The notes beneath the pieces are model-generated. The model saw only the letters and a program-made list of their open reading frames with translations, was not told where the DNA came from and searched no databases. The position numbers were made by a program, and so were the translations under genes. Of a stretch of 64,000 bases of DNA, positions 54,758 through 63,251 are shown piece by piece (the first letter of the stretch is position 1; each line of letters begins with the position of its first letter). The DNA is from VRUE01 sp963697915 (lineage in GTDB: Bacteria; Actinomycetota; Thermoleophilia; Solirubrobacterales; 70-9), in contig OY969103.1 of assembly GCA_963697915.1 (NCBI GenBank), positions 248,001 to 312,000 on the forward strand. Direction: 5' to 3'.

Positions 54758-55711
54758 ATGGCGGAGGCAACCGCACTCGAGCTCGACGCCCAGTATCGGC
54801 AGCTGCGCGAGGAGTGCGGCCTGCTCGACCGCTCCGAGCGCGGCAAGCTGATGCTGGCCGGGGCCGAGACCGCTGAGTTCCTCCAGGGCCAGGTGACCAA
54901 CGAGGTCGAGGCGCTGGAGCCCGGCGACGGGGCCTACGCGGCGCTGCTCGACCGCAAGGGCCACATCCAGGCCGACATGCGGGTCCTGCGCCCCGCCGCG
55001 GACGAGTTCTGGGTCGACACCGAGGCGGTGGCGCTGGCGGGCGTTCTGCGCCATCTCGAGATGTACAAGATCGGCCGCGAGGTCGAGATCGCCGACCTGA
55101 CGGCGGAGCGGGCGCTGCTCTCGCTGATCGGGCCGCGCAGCGCCGAGATCGCCGGCACCGCGGTGCTGCCCGAGCATGCCAGCGAAACGACCGGCATCAG
55201 CGGCGTCGCCTGCCTCGCCGTCGGGACCGCGGAGGGAGTCGACCTGATCGCGGCAAGCGCCGACGCCGCGGCGCTGCGCGAGGCGCTGCTCGCCGCCGGC
55301 GCCGCCGAGGTCGGCCCCGGGGCGGCCGAGATCGTCCGCATCGAGGCCGGCCGGCCGCGCCTCGGGGCCGAGATGAGCACCGCGACGATGCCCGCCGAGG
55401 CCGGCATCGTCGAGACCGCGGTCAGCTTCACCAAGGGCTGCTACATCGGCCAGGAGCCGGTCGCCCGCCTGCACTACCGGGGCCGCCCGAACCGCCGCCT
55501 GCGCGGGCTCGAGCTGAGCGCCCCGGCGGCGCCCGGCGCGGCGCTGCGGCTGGCCGAGAAAGAGGTCGGCACGATCGGCAGCGCCTGCGTCTCCCCCGCC
55601 CGCGGCCCGATCGCGCTGGCGATCGTCCGCCGCGAGGCCGAGGTCGGCGCCGAGCTGGCGGTAGGTGAAGATGGCGTTACGGCGCGCGTAGTCGACCTGC
55701 CGTTCGGCTAG
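54758..55711 (+). CDS. ygfZ: YgfZ/GcvT-domain folate-binding protein
   Basis: A 317-residue tetrahydrofolate-binding protein of iron-sulfur cluster repair. The signature KGCYIGQEPVARLHYRG with the essential Cys is at about residues 227-243, and the N-terminal GcvT fold starts LLDRSERGKLMLAGAE. ATG 54758 lies 8 bases after TAGAAT, a leaderless layout. It is divergent from the copper-oxidase operon, whose operators lie 35-70 bases upstream and may affect it. Confidence 0.9.
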   Translation: MAEATALELDAQYRQLREECGLLDRSERGKLMLAGAETAEFLQGQVTNEVEALEPGDGAYAALLDRKGHIQADMRVLRPAADEFWVDTEAVALAGVLRHLEMYKIGREVEIADLTAERALLSLIGPRSAEIAGTAVLPEHASETTGISGVACLAVGTAEGVDLIAASADAAALREALLAAGAAEVGPGAAEIVRIEAGRPRLGAEMSTATMPAEAGIVETAVSFTKGCYIGQEPVARLHYRGRPNRRLRGLELSAPAAPGAALRLAEKEVGTIGSACVSPARGPIALAIVRREAEVGAELAVGEDGVTARVVDLPFG

Positions 55712-55722
55712 ATTCCGCAGCG

Positions 55723-56241
55723 ATGGGTCGTTGGAGAGGCAGGCGGCTGTCCGCGGCGCCGCGCGGGATCGCTGGCGCGTCCGCGTGCGTGCTCGCAACC
55801 GTGGTGCTGGTCGCCAGTGGCTGCGGCGCCGAGGAGCGCGCCAACGATCCTAGGCCGCAGCCGCCGACCCGGGTCAGCGTCGCGATCAACGAAGACGAAG
55901 TGATCGTCCAGCCAGGCCGGATCGCGATCGGGCCCGAACCGACCCAGCAGATCCCCCAGAACGTCCACGCCGGCCAGCCTCAGGTCCGCTCCGACGCGCC
56001 GCTCCAGGTCGTCCTCGTCGCCGCCAACCTGACCGACGTCGACTCCCGCCTGGAGGTGCGCGGCAACGGCATCGACAGGGCCTCCGAAGCGCTGGTCGCC
56101 AACGGCAACATCAGCCTCCAGGCCGCCCTGCCGACCGGCGTCTACAGCGTCCGCGCCGCCGACATCCCCGGCGCCGAGCCGGGCAGGCTCGTCGTCGGCC
56201 CGTTCCGCTCCTCTTCAGAGAACGACCTGCTGCTCCCCTGA
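55723..56241 (+). CDS. lipoprotein of unknown function
   Basis: A 172-residue protein with a signal ending in LVASGC (lipobox), then a domain of beta strands (VSVAINEDEVIVQPGRIAIG, QVVLVAANLTDVDSRLEV). The all-beta pattern is cupredoxin-like, but the copper ligands are lacking. ATG 55723 lies 8 bases after TAGATT, so it should be leaderless, and it starts 11 bases after the ygfZ stop. Confidence 0.7.
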   Translation: MGRWRGRRLSAAPRGIAGASACVLATVVLVASGCGAEERANDPRPQPPTRVSVAINEDEVIVQPGRIAIGPEPTQQIPQNVHAGQPQVRSDAPLQVVLVAANLTDVDSRLEVRGNGIDRASEALVANGNISLQAALPTGVYSVRAADIPGAEPGRLVVGPFRSSSENDLLLP

Positions 56242-56255
56242 CGAGGACTGCATTT

Positions 56256-56271
56256 CCCCCGCTATCGGGGG
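56256..56271. terminator. CCCCCG/CGGGGG hairpin
   Basis: A 6-base GC stem with the loop CTAT, 14 bases after the lipoprotein stop and ahead of rmuC. It has no U-run; a weak terminator is likely. Confidence 0.4.
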
Positions 56272-56346
56272 TGGATGCATCCTTCGCCGCAAAATGGGCG
56301 GCTCTGAAGGTCGAATGGCGTCTGGAACGACCGTCACCATCGCCTG

Positions 56347-57513
56347 GTGACCGTCGCACTTGCAATCGCAGTCGTCCTGCTCGCCGCCGGACTTGTCTAC
56401 GTCGTCGCCTCGCGCCCCCGCGAGGAGGCGCCCGACCTCGGCCACGAGATCCGGGAGGCCACCTCGAAGGCCATCGCCGACCTGCAGCGCATGAACGAGG
56501 AGTCGCGCAAGGTCGACGCGCAGGCGGCGGAGGCGACCCTGGACAAGCGCCAAGCAGAGATCAAAGCCTTGGCCAAGCGGATCTCCGAAGGCCAGGAGAA
56601 GATCGAGCGGGAGGTGCAGCGGCGCGGTGAGACCGACCTGCAGACCCGCACCCTGCTCGAGCAGATGGGGCAGACCGTCGGCAATCTCAACGCTGAGACC
56701 GCCGGCCTCAAGAAGGCACTGCGTCAGCCCCAGACCAGGGGCCAGTGGGGCGAGCTGCAACTGCGCCGCTGCGTCGAGATCGCCGGCATGACCGAGCACG
56801 TCGATTTCGAGCTGCAGGAGACGCTGCGCACCGAAGACGGCCGGCTGCGTCCGGACGCTCGCTTTCTGCTGCCCGAAGGGCGCAGCTTCGTTGCCGACTC
56901 GAAGGTTCCGCTCGATGCCTTCCTCGACGCACAGGAGGCGGAGGTCGACAGCGACCGCCTGATTCAGCTCGAGCGCCACGCCCGTCAGGCGCGTGAGCAC
57001 ATCCGTAGCCTCAGCTCCAAGGACTACCAGGGCCAGTTCAAGGCCGGCGAGATGCCGGACCTGGTGATCTGCTTCATCCCCAATGAGCCCGCCCTGCACG
57101 CCGCCTTCGGTGCCGACCCAACCCTCTTCGACTACGCCCTCGAGCGCAGCGTCCTGGTCGTCAGCCCGACCTCGCTGATCGGCCTGCTGCGCACCATGGA
57201 GCTCGGCTGGCGCCAGGAGCGGATGGTTGCCGAGGCGGCGGAGATCGCCGACGCGGCGGCCACTCTGCACGGACGCTTCTCCAAGTTCCTTGGCGATCTA
57301 GACAAGGTCGGCAGGGGTCTCACCTCCGCCGCCACCGCCTATGACTCCGCCGTCGGCTCGATGGAGCGGCGGCTGCTGCCGCAGCTGCGCAAGGTTGAGG
57401 GGCTCGGGATCGCCCCGGGCAAGGCGATCGAGCCTCCGGAACCGGTCGAGATCACCGTCAGGGCGATCACGGCGCCGGAGCTGAACGAGGCTGAGAGCCC
57501 TGCGCTCGACTAG
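56347..57513 (+). CDS. rmuC: DNA recombination protein RmuC
   Basis: A 388-residue protein from GTG 56347: one N-terminal membrane helix (1-20), a coiled coil (about 30-115) and the RmuC nuclease-like domain. Signatures are RGQWGELQLRRCVEIAGM, DARFLLPEGRSFVADSKVPL and DLVICFIPNEPALHAAF with the acidic and Lys residues of a restriction-endonuclease fold. RmuC limits DNA inversions at short inverted repeats in E. coli, interesting in a genome with hairpin repeats. It is transcribed ahead of ccrA, with its own 37-base gap. Confidence 0.92.
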   Translation: MTVALAIAVVLLAAGLVYVVASRPREEAPDLGHEIREATSKAIADLQRMNEESRKVDAQAAEATLDKRQAEIKALAKRISEGQEKIEREVQRRGETDLQTRTLLEQMGQTVGNLNAETAGLKKALRQPQTRGQWGELQLRRCVEIAGMTEHVDFELQETLRTEDGRLRPDARFLLPEGRSFVADSKVPLDAFLDAQEAEVDSDRLIQLERHARQAREHIRSLSSKDYQGQFKAGEMPDLVICFIPNEPALHAAFGADPTLFDYALERSVLVVSPTSLIGLLRTMELGWRQERMVAEAAEIADAAATLHGRFSKFLGDLDKVGRGLTSAATAYDSAVGSMERRLLPQLRKVEGLGIAPGKAIEPPEPVEITVRAITAPELNEAESPALD

Positions 57514-57550
57514 GATTCGGCGCCTCGTTAACGACCCAGAAGGAGCAGGT

Positions 57551-58813
57551 TTGGCCGTCGACAGCAGCGCAGTCGCGAAGTTGGATGTAGAGCCCGGCAC
57601 GCTGCCGGAGACGATGGCTGCCTGGGTGATCCGCCAGGAGCGGGAGGGCGAGCCCAAAGACGCCTTTCAGCTCGAGCAGATCGAGGTCCCCGAGCCCGGC
57701 GCCTTCGAGGTGATCGTGCGTGTGATGGCGGCCGGGGTCAACTTCAACAACGTCTGGGCCTCGCTGGGCAAACCGGTCTCGGTCTTCGGCTACGGCGACC
57801 ACCCCGAGTTCGGCCACCACATCGGCGGCTCCGACGCCTCGGGAGTCGTCTGGAAAGTCGGCGAGGGCGTCACCCGCTGGCAGCCGGGCGACGAGGTCGT
57901 GATCCACTGCAACCAGGCCTCCTACGAGGACGTCGAGGTGCACGGGCTCGACCCGCTCGCCGCGCCGAGCCAGAAGATCTGGGGCTACGAGACGACCTGG
58001 GGCTCCTTCGCCCAGTTCACCAAGGTGCAGGCGCAGCAGCTGCTGCCCAAGCCGCGCAACCTCTCCTGGGTCGACTCCTCCGCCTACGGGCTCACCTACT
58101 TCACCGCCTACCGGATGCTGATCGACCAGTGCAAGCTGCAGGCCGGGCACAACGTCCTCATCTGGGGCGCCGCCGGCGGCCTCGGCGTCTTCGCCGTGCA
58201 GCTCTGCAAGGCGGCCGGCGCCAACGCGGTCGGCGTCGTCTCCTCCGACGAGAAGGGCGAGCTGATCAAGCAGCTCGGCGCCGTCGACTACATCAACCGC
58301 TCCGAATTCGGCGAGATGATGCGGACCGACGAGAACCTCACCGACCCGGCCGCCGACAAGGAGCGCTTCAAGGCCTCGCGCGGCTTCGCCAAGCGGGTCA
58401 AAGAGATCCTCGGCGACGCCCCCGACATCGTCTTCGAGCACGTCGGGCGGGCCACCTTCCCGACCTCGGTCTTCACCGTCAAGCCGTTCGGCAAGGTCGT
58501 GATCTGCGGCGCCACCTCGGGCTACCAGCTCGACTTCGACGTGCGCTACCTGTGGATGAAGCAGAAGCAGATCATCGGCTCGCACTTCGCCAACGCGTAT
58601 GAGTGCATGCGCGCCAACCAGCTGATGGCGGAGGGCAAGGTGCGACCGGTGCTCTCGGAGACGATGGGCTTCGACGGGGTGCCCGCCGCGCACCAGCTGA
58701 TGCACGAAAACAAGCACCTCGGCAAGATCTCGATCCTGGTCGGGGCCGAGTCCGAGGACGAGGGCAAGCACGAAGACGGCCCCGGCGCGATCCGGGCCGA
58801 GGTGGGAGCTTAG
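57551..58813 (+). CDS. ccrA: crotonyl-CoA carboxylase/reductase
   Basis: A 420-residue medium-chain reductase that turns crotonyl-CoA, CO2 and NADPH into ethylmalonyl-CoA. TTG 57551 has a GAAGGAG site. Diagnostic parts are GVNFNNVWASLGKPV with the CO2-binding Asn, WGYETTWGSFAQF with the CO2-site Glu, and the NADPH fold LIWGAAGGLGVFAVQL. HFANAYECMRANQLM supplies the His near the end. Together with the mutase at 60203 it points to the ethylmalonyl-CoA pathway for acetate assimilation or supply of extender units. Confidence 0.94.
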   Translation: MAVDSSAVAKLDVEPGTLPETMAAWVIRQEREGEPKDAFQLEQIEVPEPGAFEVIVRVMAAGVNFNNVWASLGKPVSVFGYGDHPEFGHHIGGSDASGVVWKVGEGVTRWQPGDEVVIHCNQASYEDVEVHGLDPLAAPSQKIWGYETTWGSFAQFTKVQAQQLLPKPRNLSWVDSSAYGLTYFTAYRMLIDQCKLQAGHNVLIWGAAGGLGVFAVQLCKAAGANAVGVVSSDEKGELIKQLGAVDYINRSEFGEMMRTDENLTDPAADKERFKASRGFAKRVKEILGDAPDIVFEHVGRATFPTSVFTVKPFGKVVICGATSGYQLDFDVRYLWMKQKQIIGSHFANAYECMRANQLMAEGKVRPVLSETMGFDGVPAAHQLMHENKHLGKISILVGAESEDEGKHEDGPGAIRAEVGA

Positions 58814-58815
58814 AA

Positions 58816-59109
58816 ATGGCCGAGGTCTGCACGCTCAACTGGCACATCACCCCCTTCCGGGCCGACCGCTGGCTCGACCTCTGGGAACCGGCGGCGGCGC
58901 GGATGCCGGCCTTCGGCGCCAAGAGCTGGTCGCTGACCCGCTCGATCGACGACCCGCTCGCCTTCCAGCAGAGCTCGATCTGGGAGAGTCGCACCGACTT
59001 CGAGCGCTACTGGTTCTCGGAGGAGATCGAAGCGGCGCGAGCGGCGATCATCGACCTGCACGACCTGCCGATCCTGCCGACCTGGCACACGCTGGTCGCC
59101 GCCGAGTAG
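58816..59109 (+). CDS. small protein of the ccrA operon
   Basis: A 97-residue protein beginning 2 bases after the ccrA stop. It contains CTLNWHITPFRADRWLDLWE and IWESRTDFERYWFSEEIEAA, a pattern compatible with the dimeric alpha/beta barrel (ABM-like) fold, ending WHTLVAAE. No family is named with confidence. Its close link to ccrA suggests a role around the carboxylase, for example as an accessory or side-product enzyme. Confidence 0.65.
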   Translation: MAEVCTLNWHITPFRADRWLDLWEPAAARMPAFGAKSWSLTRSIDDPLAFQQSSIWESRTDFERYWFSEEIEAARAAIIDLHDLPILPTWHTLVAAE

Positions 59110-59122
59110 GCGGCGGTCGGCC

Positions 59123-59410
59123 TCAGCCCCGCTCGAGCGGGGCCATCGTCAGCCCGGCGGAGTCGAGCTGCTCCCAGTAGTGCTCGGCGGGCTCGCGGGC
59201 GCCGGACCAGACGATCGCCTGGCCGGTGCTGTGGATCGTCTCGGCGATCTGGTGGCCGCGCTCCAGCGTGACCCCGGGCAGCACCCGCGACAGCGTCTGG
59301 GCGACGTGGTTGAAGGTGTTGTGGTTGTCGTTGCGGACGATCACCCGCCACTCGCCGCCCAGGCCGGAGCCGGGCCCCGCCTGGCGCGGTTTCTCGATCG
59401 TCGCTGGCAC
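59123..59410 (-). CDS. clpS: ATP-dependent Clp protease adaptor
   Basis: A 95-residue adaptor that delivers N-degron proteins to ClpAP/ClpCP. The core WRVIVRNDNHNTFNHVAQTL with the Asp-His binding pocket and QIAETIHSTGQAIVWSG match ClpS. A short disordered N-terminus is followed by the single domain, the usual length. It is 12 bases downstream of the secreted-protein gene, in the same direction. Confidence 0.93.
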   Translation of the reverse strand: MPATIEKPRQAGPGSGLGGEWRVIVRNDNHNTFNHVAQTLSRVLPGVTLERGHQIAETIHSTGQAIVWSGAREPAEHYWEQLDSAGLTMAPLERG

Positions 59411-59412
59411 GG

Positions 59413-60108
59413 CTAGAAAGGACTGGGGATGCGAACTATCACGTCATCGAAGCTACCGGTGGCGCCCTTCGCGTTGCCGACCGCCCCCAGCGAGATGCCC
59501 GACGCACGGCCCGTCAGTTCGCCCGCCGCGATGTCGGTGACGTCGGCCACCATCTGTTTGCCGACGTAGGCAATCAGGCGGCAGCTGCCCTTTTCGGGCC
59601 CGCTGGTGACGTTGAAGGCGCTGAGCCGCAGTTCGTTCGCTTCGTTCAGGCCTTTGGTTTTCAGGCCCTTCTCGATGTGCAGGTACTGGACCCGCCCTTC
59701 GCCGTTCACCTTGCGCAACTGCGCCTTGCCCTGAAGCGGGAAGAGGGCGAGCTGGTAGCCGGTGCCGGTGCTGCCGGCGCGCAGGTTGACGGCGAGGAAG
59801 GCCTTGCGCTGGAGCGGTTTCGGCGTGCTGTCGAGCAGGCGGGTGATCGCCGCCACCTCGAGGTCGCGACCGACGACCGGCGTGCGGTAGGCGCACTCCT
59901 TGGTCGCTTTGCCGACGTAGATCCGCAGCGCCGTCTCGGAGCCGCCGCGAGCGCAGCGCTCGCCGCTCAGCTTGACGACCTGGGCGCGCAGGCCTTCGGA
60001 GTCCATGTTGTTGCGGTAGATGCCGATCACGGCCGCGCTGGCGCCGGCGGCGATGCCGAGTACGAGCACGAGCGTGGCCAGGCCCGCTGCTGTGAGGCGA
60101 AGCTTCAT
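59413..60108 (-). CDS. secreted protein of unknown function
   Basis: A 231-residue protein from ATG 60108 with a clear signal peptide (KLRLTAAGLATLVLVLGIAAG, about 1-27). The mature part is beta-rich with two or four cysteines (GERCARGG, TKECAYRT, GSCRLIAYVGK) that may form disulfides, and repeated Lys-rich strands. It has the look of a jelly-roll or lectin-like domain (ending SFDDVIVRIPSPF) but no family is named. It lies before clpS and divergent from the mutase gene. Confidence 0.72.
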   Translation of the reverse strand: MKLRLTAAGLATLVLVLGIAAGASAAVIGIYRNNMDSEGLRAQVVKLSGERCARGGSETALRIYVGKATKECAYRTPVVGRDLEVAAITRLLDSTPKPLQRKAFLAVNLRAGSTGTGYQLALFPLQGKAQLRKVNGEGRVQYLHIEKGLKTKGLNEANELRLSAFNVTSGPEKGSCRLIAYVGKQMVADVTDIAAGELTGRASGISLGAVGNAKGATGSFDDVIVRIPSPF

Positions 60109-60202
60109 CCTGCCCAGCCTAAACACGGAACCGGGCGAAAGATGTGGCCCTGTGACAGATGAACGCTGTCTTTCCCCTCTGGGCAAATATCATTCCGCAT
60201 AT

Positions 60203-62206
60203 ATGAGCGAGCCTCCCGAGCACCGACTTGCCGAGCGCGACCGCCCCTGGGTGATGCGCACCTACGCCGGGCACTCCGACGCCAAGCGCTCCAACGAGCT
60301 CTACCGCGGCAACCTGGCAAAGGGCCAGACCGGCCTCTCGATCGCCTTCGACCTGCCGACCCAGACCGGCTATGACCCCGACCACGTCCTCGCCCGCGGC
60401 GAGGTCGGCAAGGTCGGCGTCTCGGTCGCCCACAAGGGCGACATGCACCAGCTGCTCGAGGGCATCCCGCTCGACGAGATGAACACCTCGATGACGATCA
60501 ACGCGACCGCCGCCTGGCTGCTCGGCCTCTACGTGACCGTCGCCGAGGAGAACGGCGTCGAGCGCGCCCAGCTCAAGGGCACGACCCAGAACGACATCAT
60601 CAAGGAGTACCTCTCGCGCGGCACCTACGCCTTCCCGCCCGAGCCCTCGATGCGGCTGATCGCCGACATGGTCGCCTTCACCGTCAACGAGGTGCCGAGC
60701 TGGAACCCGACCAACATCTGCAGCTACCACCTGCAGGAGGCCGGGGCGACGCCGGTGCAGGAGATCGCCTACGCGCTCTCGACCGGGATCGCCGTCCTCG
60801 ACGAGGTGAAAGCGCGCGGCCAGGTCGCCGAGGCCGACTTCGCCAAGGTCTTCGGCCGCATCTCCTTCTTCGTCAACGCCGGCATCCGGCTGATCGAGGA
60901 GATCGCCAAGCTGCGGGCGATGGGCCGGATCTGGAACGAGCTCGGCCGCGAGCGCTACGGGGTCACCGACGAGAAGATGCTGCGCTTCCGCTACGGCGTC
61001 CAGGTCAACTCGCTGGGCCTCACCGAGGCGCAGCCGGAGAACAACATCCAGCGCATCGTGCTCGAGGCGCTGGCGGTGACGCTGAGCCGCGACGCCCGCG
61101 CCCGGGCGTTGCAGCTGCCCGCCTGGAACGAGGCGATGGGCCTGCCCCGGCCCTGGGACCAGCAGTGGAGCCTGCGCATCCAGCAGGTGCTCGCCAACGA
61201 GACCGACCTGCTCGAGTACCCCGACATCTTCGAGGGCTCGGTGGTGATGGACGGCCTGGTCGAGGAGCTGGTCGAGGGGGCCCGCGCCGAGATGGCGGTG
61301 GTCGAGGAGCACGGCGGCGCGGTCGCCGCCGTCCCCTACATGAAGGCCCGCCTGGTCGAGTCGCACCGTGAGCGGGTGGCGCGGATCGAGGCCGGCGAGC
61401 AGGTCGTGGTCGGCCAGAACGCCTTCCAGGAGGGCGAGGACTCGCCGCTGACCGCTGGCGCCGACGGCGGCATCCTCACCCCCGACCCCGAGGTCGAGCG
61501 CGAGCGGATCGAGGCCCTGGAGGCCTGGAAGGCCGAGCGCGACGAGGATGCCGTGCGGGCGGCGCTGGAGGAGCTGGGCCGGGTCGCCGCCGACGAGAGC
61601 GCCAACGTGATGCCGGCGACGATCGCCGCCGCCAAGGCTGGGGCGACCACCGGCGAGTGGTCGCAGGTGCTGCGCGAGGCCTTCGGCGCCTACCGCGCCC
61701 CGACCGGGGTCGACGGCGCGGCGCCCCCCGGCGACCGCGACGAGCTGGCCGCGGTGCGCCGCCGCGTCGACGAGGTCTCCGAGCGGATCGGCCACCGGAT
61801 CAAGATCCTGGTCGGCAAGCCCGGCCTCGACGGCCACTCCAACGGCTCCGAGCAGATCGCCCTGCGCGCCCGCGACGCCGGCATGGAGGTGATCTACCAG
61901 GGGATCCGCCTGACCCCCGAGGAGATCGCCGAGTCGGCGCTGCAGGAGGACGTCGACGTGGTCGGCCTCTCGATCCTCTCCGGCTCCCACCTGGAGCTGG
62001 TGCCCGAGGTCGTGCGCCGCCTGCGCGGCGACGGCGTCGAGGTCCCGGTCGTCGCCGGCGGCATCATCCCCCCCGCCGACGCCGAGCGCCTGCGCGAGGC
62101 CGGTGTCGACGGCGTCTACACGCCCAAGGACTTCGACATCAACAAGATCATGGGCGAGATCGTCACCCTGGTCGAGCAGCGCGCCACCACCGGCGCCCCC
62201 GCCTGA
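60203..62206 (+). CDS. ecm: ethylmalonyl-CoA mutase-like B12 enzyme
   Basis: A 667-residue single-chain adenosylcobalamin mutase. The catalytic barrel carries RTYAGHSDAKRSNELYRGN, IAFDLPTQTGYDPDH and WNPTNICSYHLQEAGA. The C-terminal B12 domain has the DxHxxG motif in KPGLDGHSNGSEQIA and GGIIPPADAERL. The length and the neighbouring ccrA fit ethylmalonyl-CoA mutase (Ecm/MeaA) better than the two-subunit methylmalonyl enzyme; the substrate still needs a check of active-site residues. ATG 60203 has no ribosome binding site. Confidence 0.9.
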   Translation: MSEPPEHRLAERDRPWVMRTYAGHSDAKRSNELYRGNLAKGQTGLSIAFDLPTQTGYDPDHVLARGEVGKVGVSVAHKGDMHQLLEGIPLDEMNTSMTINATAAWLLGLYVTVAEENGVERAQLKGTTQNDIIKEYLSRGTYAFPPEPSMRLIADMVAFTVNEVPSWNPTNICSYHLQEAGATPVQEIAYALSTGIAVLDEVKARGQVAEADFAKVFGRISFFVNAGIRLIEEIAKLRAMGRIWNELGRERYGVTDEKMLRFRYGVQVNSLGLTEAQPENNIQRIVLEALAVTLSRDARARALQLPAWNEAMGLPRPWDQQWSLRIQQVLANETDLLEYPDIFEGSVVMDGLVEELVEGARAEMAVVEEHGGAVAAVPYMKARLVESHRERVARIEAGEQVVVGQNAFQEGEDSPLTAGADGGILTPDPEVERERIEALEAWKAERDEDAVRAALEELGRVAADESANVMPATIAAAKAGATTGEWSQVLREAFGAYRAPTGVDGAAPPGDRDELAAVRRRVDEVSERIGHRIKILVGKPGLDGHSNGSEQIALRARDAGMEVIYQGIRLTPEEIAESALQEDVDVVGLSILSGSHLELVPEVVRRLRGDGVEVPVVAGGIIPPADAERLREAGVDGVYTPKDFDINKIMGEIVTLVEQRATTGAPA

Positions 62207-62246
62207 GCGGCGCCCTCCGGTTAATCACCGCCCTAGACCCACCCCA

Positions 62247-62279
62247 ACGCGTTTTCCCTCTATTTCAGGGAGAACGCGT
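62247..62279. repeat. 33-base hairpin repeat, copy 3
   Basis: Same hairpin with one mismatch (AGGGAGAACGCGT). It is between the mutase and the convergent DUF559-like gene, whose stop codon lies within it. Confidence 0.85.
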
Positions 62280-63170
62280 GAGGCTGTTTCGCACCAGGTC
62301 GAGGAAGGGGTGCGGATCCCCGGCCAGCATCCGATCCGTGATCCTGTGGACCGTGTAACCCGCCGCCTCCAGGACGAGCGTCGTGCGGTGATCGCGCTCG
62401 AAGGCCGCTCGGTCACCGTGGAAGCGGTAGGTGTCGAGCTCGACGATCACCCGCTGCTCAGCCCAGAGGAAGTCGACGATGCGGTCGACGACTTCGGCAT
62501 TGACGGCGGGTGGCGGTAGTCCTGCCTCACGGCAGAGCCCGAGAAAGTCCACCTCGACCCCCGAGCGGACGTCGACGGCTTCGGGGTCGACTTCCGCTGC
62601 CACACGCCGCAATCGGGCGATACCGCAGCGTCCCTCCCCCTCCCCAATCACTCGCATCAACTCCTTCCAGCGCAAGCGGCCACTGCGATCGGCGGCCACC
62701 ACCATCCGCTCCAGCTGACGCCGGTCGAGGTCGGCAGCGTTGTCCAGCAAGGTCCGCTCGACCGTTGTCACTGGAATGCCGACCTCGGTGGTCACGTCCT
62801 CCGGCTCCAGCACCCACGCCTGCCTGAGCAGGATTCCGGCTCGTGGTCGTCCCCCCGCAAGCCGCGTGACTTCCACGACCCATTCCCGAGAGCCGCGCAG
62901 TCCCCACAAATGCGCAGCGCTGCGGTGGGAAAGGGCGGCCCGATCGCCGCAGGCGAGGACAGCCGCCATCCACCTATGCCGTCGGTCCTTACGTCGGTGC
63001 CCGACGGCGTACACGCCGCGGTGAACCGGCACCAGCAGCCTGCTTCGCACGCGTTCCTGGACAAGGCTCTTGCCAAGCCCGGCGTCGAGCAGCTGTCGTC
63101 GTGCGACCAACCCGTGCTGCCGCTCGGCGAACACCCGGATCAACTGGGTCGCCTGCTCGCTCTCCGTCAA
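62265..63170 (-). CDS. AbiEi/DUF559-like protein bracketed by hairpins
   Basis: About 301 residues from TTG 63170 (start uncertain; GTG 63134 is also possible). The N-terminal part resembles the AbiEi winged helix of type IV toxin-antitoxin proteins: AERQHGLVARRQLLDAG, then VPVHRGVYAVGH and AALSHRSAAHLWGL. The C-terminal part is a DUF559, restriction-endonuclease-like domain (about 225-295: VDFLWAEQRVIVELDTYRFHG with the acidic pair, then RTTLVLEAAGYTVHRIT). It stops inside hairpin copy 3, and copy 4 sits right before it. The function is unknown, perhaps a nuclease or regulator. Confidence 0.78.
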   Translation of the reverse strand: MTESEQATQLIRVFAERQHGLVARRQLLDAGLGKSLVQERVRSRLLVPVHRGVYAVGHRRKDRRHRWMAAVLACGDRAALSHRSAAHLWGLRGSREWVVEVTRLAGGRPRAGILLRQAWVLEPEDVTTEVGIPVTTVERTLLDNAADLDRRQLERMVVAADRSGRLRWKELMRVIGEGEGRCGIARLRRVAAEVDPEAVDVRSGVEVDFLGLCREAGLPPPAVNAEVVDRIVDFLWAEQRVIVELDTYRFHGDRAAFERDHRTTLVLEAAGYTVHRITDRMLAGDPHPFLDLVRNSLTRSP

Positions 63171-63177
63171 CAGCCCA

Positions 63178-63210
63178 ACGCGTTTTCCCTCTATTTCAGG
63201 GAAAACGCGT
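63178..63210. repeat. 33-base hairpin repeat, copy 4
   Basis: Identical in sequence to copies 1 and 2. It is 7 bases ahead of the DUF559-like start codon, so unlike the other copies it lies upstream of a gene. Confidence 0.85.
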
Positions 63211-63219
63211 GAGGGTGGC

Positions 63220-63251
63220 GGGGGAAACCGGGGTCGCTGGGGTAATTGGGG
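63220..63251 (+). repeat. G-quadruplex-type motif, 9-base repeat
   Basis: Four runs of four or more G separated by three 5-base loops (AAACC, TCGCT, TAATT), so a unit of GGGGNNNNN repeats every 9 bases. It is 10 bases from hairpin copy 4 in the upstream region of the DUF559-like gene. Confidence 0.7.

Noticed and set aside
60119..61990. 623-codon minus-strand frame opposite the mutase
   Set aside because: Asp/Leu/Gly/His-rich antisense shadow, no domain and covers a clear enzyme gene.
63220..63251. CRISPR or iteron origin reading of the 9-base array
   Set aside because: Repeat units are only GGGG with unrelated 5-base spacers and there are no cas or rep genes; a G-quadruplex motif is the simpler description.
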